Source of the DNA: an uncultured Desulfobulbaceae bacterium | GTDB taxonomy: Bacteria > Desulfobacterota > Desulfobulbia > Desulfobulbales > Desulfobulbaceae | Assembly (NCBI GenBank): GCA_947259225.1 | Contig: CAMYLK010000010.1 | Location: 1 to 64,000, forward strand | Direction: 5' to 3' | Length of the DNA: 64,000 bases | Shown here: piece by piece, positions 26,113 through 33,843 of the stretch | Layout of the letters: the number at the start of each line of letters is the position of its first letter | Position numbering within the stretch: the stretch's first letter is position 1 | The notes under the pieces: generated by a model | Databases searched by the model: none | The model's input: only the letters and a program-made list of their open reading frames with translations | Told to the model about the DNA's origin: nothing | Program-made: the position numbers and the translations under genes

Positions 26113-27599
26113 ACATTTCCTCCATGATCCTGGATTATCTGTTTAACTGTCGCTAATCCTAAGCCTGTTCCTTTTATCTTTTCACCTTTTGCGGGGATTA
26201 CCTGTTGAAATTTTACAAATATTCTCGCGAGATCTTCCTCAGGAATCCCAATTCCGGTATCATGAACCTCTACTTCAACAAAACTTCCACCAGCTTTTGC
26301 TTCACGCTTCCTCTTACCGTTATCAGAATCAAAATCTTTATCATCACCAATAATACTACGATAATCGACAATACTTCCCATGACATTTGCTTCAAGTTTA
26401 ATACTACCGTTTTCAGGAGTGAATTTAATTGCATTCCCAATAATATTACGAAAAACCTGCAGCATCCTTTCATGATCAACTTTAACAGGCAACAGGATGC
26501 CAATATTATTACTTATTGACAAATTTTTCGCTTCAGCTAAAGGTGCCAGGGCATCCAGGGATTTTTTTACCAGTGCGGAAAGATCTGTAGAGGTAAAGTG
26601 ATAATTCATCATTCCAGCTTCAATTTTGGAAAGATCAAGCAATGAATTAACCAGCTCTATCAGACGATTGCTTTCCTGTATCACTATAGACAGAATACGC
26701 TGCTGTTTTTCAGAAATCTCTCCACCAAGCCCTTCAAGCAGCATTGTAGTTCCCTCTTTTATAGAGGCTAGAGGTGTTCTTAATTCGTGGGACATATGCG
26801 AAAAAAATTCAGACTTCATATCATCCACTTCCTGAAGTCTGTGACACATGGTGTTGATTGCTGAAGCCAGTTCGGCAATGACTGGTGGTGAACTTACTTC
26901 GAGATCTCCCTTGAAATTTCCTTGAGAGATATCTACTGTTTTTGCCTTCATCACATCAAGTGGTTTCTTGATACTTCTGGTAATGATAAACGCAACTATC
27001 AGGCCAGTAGATAAAGCAAAAACTGAAATCAGTATAGAAACATTTCTCGCTCTATCACTGCTTTCACTTAAATTTATAATCTTGGCAAATACATCTTTTT
27101 CGTTTGTTCGCCTGATCAGTTTGAGCTGTTCAATGATATCAGAAGCAACTGTCTTCTTTTTTTCTGCATACCAATCAGAGGAGTATGGTTTTGAACTTTG
27201 TATCAATTCTCGTTCTGCGTTGACCAGGCGGCTAAAATTCTGATGCTGAACACCGATTGTATTTAAATAATTTTTAATTTCATCTGAAGTCGTTTTTGCG
27301 AAAGCTTTGTTTAGAAGCTGGTTGAATTCATTTTTCATTTGCAGGTAGTTTTCATAGAGTGCTTCATCTTTTAAAACTACAAATTTACGATCAGAACGGG
27401 ACTCTGACAGTAAAATATCGGAGAGTTGATTGGAGTATTCAATGATTGATGTATCATTCAGGATAATCGACCGGGTAATTTGATTAAATCTGCTGAGATG
27501 GTAGATGAAATACAGGCTGACTCCAGCAAGCATACTGAACAGCATCAGATAACTGATTATAAGCCTAGCAAATATTGATAACTGCATGTCCCTTGTCAC
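26049..27599 (-). CDS. glrK: Sensor histidine kinase, GlrK/QseE-like
   Basis: 516 residues. Membrane segments near residues 12-30 and 185-205 enclose a helical periplasmic sensor domain. A HAMP linker (RSIKKPLDVMKAKTVDISQG) leads to the dimerisation helix with FFSHMSHELRTPLASI (phospho-His) and an ATPase domain with N box (NIIGNAIKFTPENG), G1 (VHDTGIGIPEEDLARIF) and G2 (GTGLGLATVKQI). An insert of charged residues separates N and G1 boxes. The start is a GTG; an ATG 12 bases later is possible. Heads the operon with the lipoprotein and the sigma-54 regulator, so it should phosphorylate the latter. Confidence 0.85.
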   Translation of the reverse strand: MTRDMQLSIFARLIISYLMLFSMLAGVSLYFIYHLSRFNQITRSIILNDTSIIEYSNQLSDILLSESRSDRKFVVLKDEALYENYLQMKNEFNQLLNKAFAKTTSDEIKNYLNTIGVQHQNFSRLVNAERELIQSSKPYSSDWYAEKKKTVASDIIEQLKLIRRTNEKDVFAKIINLSESSDRARNVSILISVFALSTGLIVAFIITRSIKKPLDVMKAKTVDISQGNFKGDLEVSSPPVIAELASAINTMCHRLQEVDDMKSEFFSHMSHELRTPLASIKEGTTMLLEGLGGEISEKQQRILSIVIQESNRLIELVNSLLDLSKIEAGMMNYHFTSTDLSALVKKSLDALAPLAEAKNLSISNNIGILLPVKVDHERMLQVFRNIIGNAIKFTPENGSIKLEANVMGSIVDYRSIIGDDKDFDSDNGKRKREAKAGGSFVEVEVHDTGIGIPEEDLARIFVKFQQVIPAKGEKIKGTGLGLATVKQIIQDHGGNVWATSRVGKGSTFYITLPLAA

Positions 27600-27951
27600 A
27601 TAAAGTTATTGCCGGGGAAATATCGTTAATAGCATTCAATATGAAAATATGATCGATACAAGTCTCCCCTATGCCTGTAAGATGCACAAGCCATTTCTGC
27701 GTTAAAATCATTCCGGCCCATCGACTGTTTTCTTGTCATGCAACTCAGCTATAAATAATTATATGCATTTGATATCTATGGCGCCATAAACTATATGCTG
27801 TATTAACAAGTCATAGAATAAAACCTGTCTACATTAACACACCAAGGCCGCCGAAAGGCGGCCTTGGTTATAAACATGTCAAAATATTCCTTCCATTGCC
27901 GGAAATAGTATCTTCCCAAGTAAAATTCAAAAAATTTTGAGCAGGAGCAAA
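27600..27951. other. Intergenic region with strong hairpin
   Basis: About 350 bases upstream of the kinase. It contains the GC-rich hairpin at 27842-27867 and otherwise AT-rich DNA that should hold the kinase operon promoter; no clear boxes are recognised. Confidence 0.5.
27842..27867 (-). terminator. GNRA-looped hairpin, likely terminator of the small membrane gene
   Basis: CCAAGGCCGCC and GGCGGCCTTGG form a perfect 11-bp stem. The loop is GAAA on the plus strand. It lies 85 bases past the stop of the minus-strand membrane protein. The following tail is only modestly T-rich, so it may act as an RNA-stability element instead. Confidence 0.5.
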
Positions 27952-28263
27952 TCAATGTAGTTTCGTTTTAATTCCGTCAAAGAAAAAAATCTGACCATTT
28001 TTATACAAGTTAATTATCACGGTAATGATAATTCCCCACAACAAGCTGTTAAGAGGGAAAGCCATTAATTTGAAATCCGGTATGAACCCGAGAAGAGTGA
28101 GACCTAAAACCGGTTGTTGAAAATACCAGAAGACTTCGCTGCCAATACTGCGGTTTTCAAGGCCAATCCCAAACATGAGAAACAGGATGATACTGAGGGA
28201 AAAGTGTAACGCCCCAATTGATATTATGAGCAGAATTAAACGTCTTTTCATCCGTGAAAACAA
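27952..28263 (-). CDS. Small membrane protein, unknown
   Basis: 103 residues with three hydrophobic segments (about 8-30, 45-62, 68-85) and a short charged tail. MFSRMKRRLILLIISIG is a typical inner-membrane start, with an alternative ATG at codon 5. No family recognised. It lies 85 bases downstream of ubiB on the same strand and could be co-transcribed. Confidence 0.6.
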   Translation of the reverse strand: MFSRMKRRLILLIISIGALHFSLSIILFLMFGIGLENRSIGSEVFWYFQQPVLGLTLLGFIPDFKLMAFPLNSLLWGIIITVIINLYKNGQIFFFDGIKTKLH

Positions 28264-28348
28264 AAGTAATTTGAAATGGAAAGAGACAGGGATATTTCAA
28301 CTCGACCTTTCATCCGGACAGTTGAACTGAACACACTCTTCTCAGCGT

Positions 28349-30046
28349 TCACATCTTGCCGTGCCGCAGGATAGAGAGCAGAAGCCAGAAGCCCATGACA
28401 CCCGCCACAAGGAAGCCTAAAAGGCCAATAATCGGGATATCATGCCATTTTGGCGGGATCCCGGACAGGACGATGAGGGAAGATCCGATAATAAGTGAGG
28501 CGAGAACTATGGCAAATGCTATCCGGTTGGACACCTGATCAAGAACTGCTCTGAGTGTCTGCAGGCCTCGGTGTTCAAATTCCAGTTTCATGCGCCCCTG
28601 GCGAAGCTGGCTGAGGATGCTGCGTAACTCCTCAGGAAGGTCGCGAATCAGCCCAAGATAGTCTGCAGACGTAATGCCGGCTTCTTCGGCCAGCCTGTTC
28701 ATCCGAATCCTGTCTGTTTTCACCCTCATCATGAAGGGCTCAGCAAGCTTGATTAATTCAAGTTCAGGGTCCAGCATCTGCCCTACCCCTTCAACCGTGG
28801 TAAGCGCCTTCATCATAAGGTAGAGGTTGGGTTTAAAATAGATCCTGTGCCGGGAGACAAGTTCCAGCAGTTCCTGCAGTATTTTTCCAGCCTCAAGCTG
28901 TTTAAGCGGGAGATAAAGGTACCGGTCAAGCATTTCACTCAGGTCCCGGCTCAGAGCATCGCGATCCACCTCGCCATAATGATCAGTGAGTTTTAGAACA
29001 CTCTCAGTTACCCGTCGTTCATTCCGTTCAACTATATAAAGCATCAGATCAGTGAAATCCTCGCGGTTCTGGCGAGACAAACGCCCCATCATACCGAAAT
29101 CAAGGAAACAGATAACGTTATCGGGCAAAATAAATATATTCCCTGGATGCGGGTCAGCATGAAAAAAACCGTGAACAAAAATCTGTTCCATAATGAGGTT
29201 GGTTCCACGTTCAGCTACAAGTTTCAGGTCACTACCTTCCTGTTTCAGAAGATCAATTTCCGAAGCTTTTATACCCTGGATATACTCCATGGTCAGGATA
29301 CGCTCACAGCTTAAATCGCGATATACTTTTGGAACATGAATTTCACTCTTGCCTTCAAACTGACGGCAAAACCGCTGGATATGAGCAATCTCAACTGTAT
29401 AATCTATTTCACTTGAAATGGTCCGGGCAAATTCCTCAACTATCGATGTGGGCCGGTGTCCCTGAATCTCTTCAAGGTACATCTCCATCAGGTTTGCCAG
29501 GTGGGCGAGAATTTCAAGGTCAACTGCAATAATTTTTTCAATATCAGGTCGCTGAACCTTGACAACAACCTCGTCACCATTTTTATGGACACCCCAGTGA
29601 ACCTGGCCGATTGACGCTGCTGCAAGAGGTAAATTTTCAAATTCCTGAAAAATATCACCAGGCTTTTTCCCCATTTCATCAAGAAAAATATCTTCGACTT
29701 CCTCATAGGTAAATGGAGGAACATCATCCTGAAGTTTTGCTAATTCAACGAGGTAGTCAGGAGGGATGAAATCTGGTCTTGTCGAAAGCACCTGGCCTAA
29801 TTTGATAAAAGTTGGACCAAGTTCTTCCAAAGCCATACGAAGCCTTACGGGTCGTGAATGCTTTTCTATCTGCTCACGAGGTTTTCTGTTGATCATCTTC
29901 AGACCGGATTCCAGATACTGGTCGATATGGAGCATCTCTATAACATCGCTAAAACCATACTTGAAAAGAATTCGTACTATCCGGTGATACCGGTTGAGAT
30001 TACGATAGGTCCGGCTTATGGCTCCAATTTTCCTGATACTGAACAT
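28349..30046 (-). CDS. ubiB: UbiB/ABC1-family atypical kinase
   Basis: 565 residues, the full UbiB length. The family's modified kinase core is visible: LGPTFIKLGQVLSTRPD, the alanine-rich nucleotide loop LAAASIGQVHWG, VVVKVQRPDIEK, FFHADPHPGNI and FLDFGMMGRLS. Two hydrophobic segments close the C-terminus (about 510-530 and 535-560). UbiB proteins act at the membrane to support quinone synthesis; in a menaquinone organism the substrate lipid is unknown. A phasin-like gene lies 22 bases upstream, probably in the same transcript. Confidence 0.93.
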   Translation of the reverse strand: MFSIRKIGAISRTYRNLNRYHRIVRILFKYGFSDVIEMLHIDQYLESGLKMINRKPREQIEKHSRPVRLRMALEELGPTFIKLGQVLSTRPDFIPPDYLVELAKLQDDVPPFTYEEVEDIFLDEMGKKPGDIFQEFENLPLAAASIGQVHWGVHKNGDEVVVKVQRPDIEKIIAVDLEILAHLANLMEMYLEEIQGHRPTSIVEEFARTISSEIDYTVEIAHIQRFCRQFEGKSEIHVPKVYRDLSCERILTMEYIQGIKASEIDLLKQEGSDLKLVAERGTNLIMEQIFVHGFFHADPHPGNIFILPDNVICFLDFGMMGRLSRQNREDFTDLMLYIVERNERRVTESVLKLTDHYGEVDRDALSRDLSEMLDRYLYLPLKQLEAGKILQELLELVSRHRIYFKPNLYLMMKALTTVEGVGQMLDPELELIKLAEPFMMRVKTDRIRMNRLAEEAGITSADYLGLIRDLPEELRSILSQLRQGRMKLEFEHRGLQTLRAVLDQVSNRIAFAIVLASLIIGSSLIVLSGIPPKWHDIPIIGLLGFLVAGVMGFWLLLSILRHGKM

Positions 30047-30068
30047 GACTTCTGTTGCCTCAGTCGAG

Positions 30069-30380
30069 TCAGTTTCCGGACTGCATTTTCTCGACCATAG
30101 CTTTGAGCTCTTCTATTTTACCTCTCAGCTCATCCACATCATCACGGCTGGCTACGTTCATTTTCTGAAGCTGTTCGGCAACATTGTCCTGAACCTTCTT
30201 TTCAAGCTGACCCTTTACATCTTCAGATTTTTTCACCATATCATCTACGAATTGCTTGCCTTCTTCCTGGGTCATCTTCCCTTTTTCAATAAGCTCTTTT
30301 TTTAACTCTTCGGCTTTCTCTTTGGTCAGGAATGCTGCGCCAGCTCCCATGTAGAAAATATCTCTAAGCAGATCCTTCAT
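30069..30380 (-). CDS. Phasin/PhaF-like coiled-coil protein
   Basis: 103 residues from the ATG at 30380, chosen since GGAGG lies five bases upstream (an ATG at 30392 overlaps that site). MKDLLRDIFYMGAGAAFLTKE with LTKEKAEELKKELIEKG is the opening of PhaI/PhaF-type phasin-like proteins; the rest is heptad-patterned, ending in DELRGKIEELKAMVEKM, a coiled coil. Such proteins often sit next to ubiB in this phylum. Granule binding is not implied; it may be a UbiB-associated scaffold. Confidence 0.75.
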   Translation of the reverse strand: MKDLLRDIFYMGAGAAFLTKEKAEELKKELIEKGKMTQEEGKQFVDDMVKKSEDVKGQLEKKVQDNVAEQLQKMNVASRDDVDELRGKIEELKAMVEKMQSGN

Positions 30381-30416
30381 GATTTCCTCCATTGTTATGA
30401 TCGTTCATACCTTGAC

Positions 30417-30785
30417 TCACTCTTTTTCAATGTCCCTGTGATAAATACTCAATTCATGCTGCCTGCTTTGTAACAGGCGACCTAAATATTCTGTAACTGC
30501 TACTGATCGATGTTTCCCGCCAGTGCATCCGACTGCAAATAATAATGCTTCACGTCCGGCAGCAGAATGCTTGTCCACTGTAAAGAGGAATGCAGGGATA
30601 AAAAGTTTTAAAAACTCCTGTGCAACATTATTCTCGAGAACATAATCCGCTACATACCTGTCAAGGCCTGTTCTTTCTTTTAGTTCAGGCACATAATACG
30701 GGTTGGGCAAAAATCTCATATCCCATATTATATCAGCTTCAGGAAAGCTGTGTTTATATCCGAATGAAAAGATGGTGATCTGCAT
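30417..30785 (-). CDS. Stand-alone RapZ C-terminal domain protein
   Basis: 122 residues matching only the C-terminal half of RapZ. SFGYKHSFPEADIIWDMRFLPNP at the start and AVGCTGGKHRSVAVTEYL are the two signature blocks of that half. The N-terminal P-loop ATPase half is absent and no frame for it lies upstream. In RapZ this half binds the small RNA GlmZ and senses glucosamine-6-phosphate; what the solo form binds is unknown. It precedes the phasin-like gene and ubiB on the same strand. Confidence 0.85.
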   Translation of the reverse strand: MQITIFSFGYKHSFPEADIIWDMRFLPNPYYVPELKERTGLDRYVADYVLENNVAQEFLKLFIPAFLFTVDKHSAAGREALLFAVGCTGGKHRSVAVTEYLGRLLQSRQHELSIYHRDIEKE

Positions 30786-31400
30786 TATCCGTTTCCTATG
30801 AAAACCAAGTTTATCTCAATATATCATGCTTTATAAAAATTCTGATAACCATCAATCCTCAGCCAGGAAAAAACAACGATCATGTTACAGCTTGATATTA
30901 TTTCTATTTATGTCATACGGAGTCTCGTGCCTCGCTTACCTCGAACGTATGTGAGATATTTTTGCCCTTGAGCACAAAGATATCTCCCTTTGGTCGATAT
31001 GACATCAAGTTACATAGCAATAGCAAACACTTGCCAAGCCTTAGTGGTAATCAAGTAAAACATGTACCTTTAACTCATATTATATGGCACTTTGAGTTCG
31101 AATACCAGTCAAGATCATATTACAAAATGTTGAATAAGGTTTGAAGACAAGGTGTAAATCTAATGCTGAGCCTTCTTTTTTGTAAAAACGGCTTGAGGCA
31201 TATCCAAAAACACTATAGAATACAGTAGAGGGTAATTAAAACAAGTGGTTAAGCCTTATTCCAATGAGACAAAACACTTATATTCATCGGTTGAAATGTT
31301 ATTTTAACATTTGAATATTCAAAAATTCTGTAATCAATAAGTATCAATTACCATCACCTGACTTAATCAGGGTTAACCATGTTTACCAAGGAGAAAAGAC
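30786..31400. other. Intergenic region with palindromes upstream of the flavodoxin
   Basis: About 615 bases between divergent genes, no protein gene seen. A perfect palindrome AAATGTTA/TAACATTT with a 3-base centre (31294-31312), a hairpin CCTGA/TCAGG (31357-31371) and GGTTAACC (31371-31378) crowd the 110 bases before the flavodoxin start and may be operators. Confidence 0.5.
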
Positions 31401-31925
31401 ATGAAGCAACTGGTAGTATATTCATCACAAGGGGGAAACACCAAAAAACTTGCGGAAACCGCGTTTTCAAGATTGTCCGGAGACAAGGATATCAGCCCTG
31501 TCACTGACGCACCTGATCCGTCAGGATTTGATGTTGTTGTTATCGGTTTCTGGTACCAGGGCGGCCAGCCTGACCCGGCAAGTCAGGAATATCTGAAGAA
31601 ATGCAATAATGTAGGTAAACTTTTTATTTTTGCGTCTCATGGAGCGGCAACTGAATCCGATTATGTCAAAATGGGTATGAACAAGGCCAGAGAACTCGCT
31701 GGTACAGCAAACATAGTAGGTACTTTCAGCTGCCAGGGAGAAGTGCCGGAAAATATTCTTGAGGCCGCTGCTAACAAAGACCCGCAACCACCCTGGCTGA
31801 AGGATGCTGATGCGGCCAAAGGACATCCTGACGCTAATGATCTTTACAACCTGAGTGATGCCCTGGAAAAAGCCGGACTGGTTGACTCGCCAAAGCCTAC
31901 GGACGAAAAAAGAATGTTTTCCTGA
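31401..31925 (+). CDS. Flavodoxin family protein (BilS-like)
   Basis: 174 residues. VYSSQGGNTKKLAETAF is the FMN-phosphate loop (short T/S-x-T/S-G-N-T variant), and VVIGFWYQGGQPDPASQEYL and LFIFASHGAATESDYV are the flavin-side loops. A good ribosome-binding site (AAGGAG) precedes the ATG. Proteins of this type reduce small organic substrates or serve as electron carriers in anaerobes. It has its own terminator, so it is transcribed alone. Confidence 0.8.
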   Translation: MKQLVVYSSQGGNTKKLAETAFSRLSGDKDISPVTDAPDPSGFDVVVIGFWYQGGQPDPASQEYLKKCNNVGKLFIFASHGAATESDYVKMGMNKARELAGTANIVGTFSCQGEVPENILEAAANKDPQPPWLKDADAAKGHPDANDLYNLSDALEKAGLVDSPKPTDEKRMFS

Positions 31926-31949
31926 CACCTGTTATCAGATAAATTACTT

Positions 31950-32372
31950 TCAAGCCGCCTTTTTGTTGTAAAATTCAAAAGGCGGTTTTTTTTCCTTTTT
32001 ACGGATCCAGTTGAGAAGTTTGATAACTTTTGGACGATTGATCAGGTTATCAACCACAACATGCTTCTTGTGAAAATCCATTAAGGAAACTCCAATCAGG
32101 ATAGTGATTATTCCCTGTCCTGGCAGTAAAAGCATGACAATCCCGGCAAGAATAAAAAGCAGACCAATTGTGTTCCTGGATATGAAAATGATCTTTGCTA
32201 CAACGGGATGCCTTTCGTGCCGCCGGGCAACCATTTCACGATGCTGGATGAAATAATTGACAGGCAGCCTCGCGATGATCCATGGTATGGCAATCAAGCT
32301 GCCGATAAAGGTAACGATTGATAAGACACCCAGCCATTCAATAGCATAGGCGTATTCCCGAATGAATTCCAC
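31950..32372 (-). CDS. PGPGW-family membrane protein
   Basis: 140 residues with hydrophobic segments near 15-35 and 68-105. LLFILAGIVMLLLPGQGIITIL carries a variant of the PGPGW motif (here LPGQG followed by ITILIG). Function unknown; inner membrane. It follows prmA by 3 bases on the same strand. Its last codons lie inside the terminator of the convergent flavodoxin gene. Confidence 0.75.
   Translation of the reverse strand: MEFIREYAYAIEWLGVLSIVTFIGSLIAIPWIIARLPVNYFIQHREMVARRHERHPVVAKIIFISRNTIGLLFILAGIVMLLLPGQGIITILIGVSLMDFHKKHVVVDNLINRPKVIKLLNWIRKKEKKPPFEFYNKKAA
31955..31993 (+). terminator. Flavodoxin terminator inside the convergent gene
   Basis: CCGCCTTTT (31955-31963) pairs with AAAAGGCGG (31977-31985), followed by eight T residues. 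It ends the plus-strand flavodoxin transcript while also encoding the last residues of the minus-strand PGPGW protein. Confidence 0.85.
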
Positions 32373-32375
32373 CGT

Positions 32376-33221
32376 CTAAAGGCCTGCTTTCTTTTTTTTC
32401 AACAGCCAGAGCCGCCATTTTTCCCTGTTGCCACGATGAAGAAAAATGATTTCCCGGGAAGGAAAGGAAGCGAGAAGCTCAGGCTCCATGCCTACAATAA
32501 AACCTGACAGCATATACATCTTCGCATTCCAGAATTCCGTGTTCGAGACAAGAGTAAGCAGGAGTTCTTTATAAAGATTTGCAATGACCAGGTCGTACCT
32601 GCCTATATCGGGGATTTCTGACTTGAGGTCGAGCTGTTTTACCCTGACCTGCGCATCACAGCGGTTGAGTTGGACATTGCGCCGGGCAACTTCACAGGCC
32701 AATGGATTATTATCGACTGCAGTAATATGATCTACACCAAATTTTGCGGCTGCGATTGCAAGGAGCCCGGTTCCAGTACCCAGATCGAGCACTGACTCAA
32801 TCTTTTCTCCTGATTGATTAAGGACAAGTTCAAGTGTTTCAAGGCACAGGCGGGTGGTGGCATGAAATCCGCTGCCGAAAATCACGCTGGGGTCGAGAAT
32901 AATTTTCTGAAATCCGTCGTACTGTCCCTTGTTATTTTCCCATACAGGTTGGACTGCCAGGGTTTTGGTTGCAAATGAAGTTATGTTCGTCCCAGCTTCC
33001 CAATCCTGATAATCAAGGTCCGCCTGATAGATTATTTCTGATCCGCTGGTACTACAGATATCCCGGACCAGATCATCCTTGGGGGTATGAAAAAAAAGAA
33101 TGGCATTATCATCTTCTATCCATGTACCGATATGATCAGGATCGTCGACACGGGGCAAGTCCATCCGGTCAAGGTAGTAAACATAAAGCCTGTTGTACAT
33201 GGAATGCGGTGGAAACAACAT
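32376..33221 (-). CDS. prmA: Ribosomal protein L11 methyltransferase
   Basis: 281 residues. The SAM site VLDLGTGTGLLAIAAAKFG, the PrmA-specific DPSVIFGSGFHATTRLCLE block and the NPPY-like variant VIANLYKELL identify it. It trimethylates L11 in the cytoplasm. The N-terminal substrate-recognition domain (about residues 1-95) is divergent from the usual one, so another protein target cannot be ruled out. A nitroreductase gene ends 21 bases upstream and the PGPGW gene follows. Confidence 0.85.
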   Translation of the reverse strand: MLFPPHSMYNRLYVYYLDRMDLPRVDDPDHIGTWIEDDNAILFFHTPKDDLVRDICSTSGSEIIYQADLDYQDWEAGTNITSFATKTLAVQPVWENNKGQYDGFQKIILDPSVIFGSGFHATTRLCLETLELVLNQSGEKIESVLDLGTGTGLLAIAAAKFGVDHITAVDNNPLACEVARRNVQLNRCDAQVRVKQLDLKSEIPDIGRYDLVIANLYKELLLTLVSNTEFWNAKMYMLSGFIVGMEPELLASFPSREIIFLHRGNREKWRLWLLKKKKAGL

Positions 33222-33242
33222 GTTATTCCATGTTATTATTTG

Positions 33243-33842
33243 CTACTCAAAGGGCAGCTTTTTGACAGGCAGCAAAATGTCCTCCAAACTTCTTTTGGGA
33301 ACATGGTGTACGTTTTTTTCATCTCGCCAATATCGAATATCTCCATCCTTTTTTAGTTTTTCAATTACCACCTTTTCCGCAGGATACCCAAGGGCCAGTA
33401 CAAGAATAACCTTGTACCTTTCTTCAAGGTAAAGAATTTTACTTATATCCCTTGAAAAGGCTGCGATTCTGCAGCCATATATTCCCTGTTCAGCTGCACC
33501 GAGAAGGATATTCTGGGATGCGATGCCCAGGTCGAAATGCGCTTCCCTTTCCGGTCCCTTACACCTTTTTCTATCGAGCATGCAGACTATATAAGCAACC
33601 GGTCTTTCTCCCCTGTCAGGACCGGGCCAGTCCTTAAGATAACCTGCCCATTTGAGAAGATTAAAGATGCGCTCGCGTAACTTTGATTCAGTTACAATCA
33701 TATATTTCAAGGGCTGTGCATTCCGTGCTGATCCGCCAAATCTGGCAAGATGGACCAATTGACGGAGCTGATCTATCCCTATACGTTTATTTTCCTGGAA
33801 ACGCCTGACGCTCCTGGTCTTCTCAATCAGTTTACGTATCAT
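33243..33842 (-). CDS. Nitroreductase family FMN protein
   Basis: 199 residues from the ATG at 33842, which has GGAG just upstream; a frame reaching 33875 overlaps the previous gene and has no support. IEKTRSVRRFQENKRI is the FMN-phosphate site, FGGSARNAQPLKYMIV the second FMN loop, and DLGIASQNILLGAAEQGIYG the dimer helix. It probably reduces nitro or quinone compounds with NAD(P)H; the substrate is not predictable. It starts one base after the stop of the DUF748 gene, so it is coupled to it. Confidence 0.85.
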   Translation of the reverse strand: MIRKLIEKTRSVRRFQENKRIGIDQLRQLVHLARFGGSARNAQPLKYMIVTESKLRERIFNLLKWAGYLKDWPGPDRGERPVAYIVCMLDRKRCKGPEREAHFDLGIASQNILLGAAEQGIYGCRIAAFSRDISKILYLEERYKVILVLALGYPAEKVVIEKLKKDGDIRYWRDEKNVHHVPKRSLEDILLPVKKLPFE

Positions 33843-33843
33843 G

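Noticed and set aside
31082..31100. TGGCAC at 31084 as a sigma-54 promoter
   Set aside because: The second box (TTGC at the right spacing) is missing.
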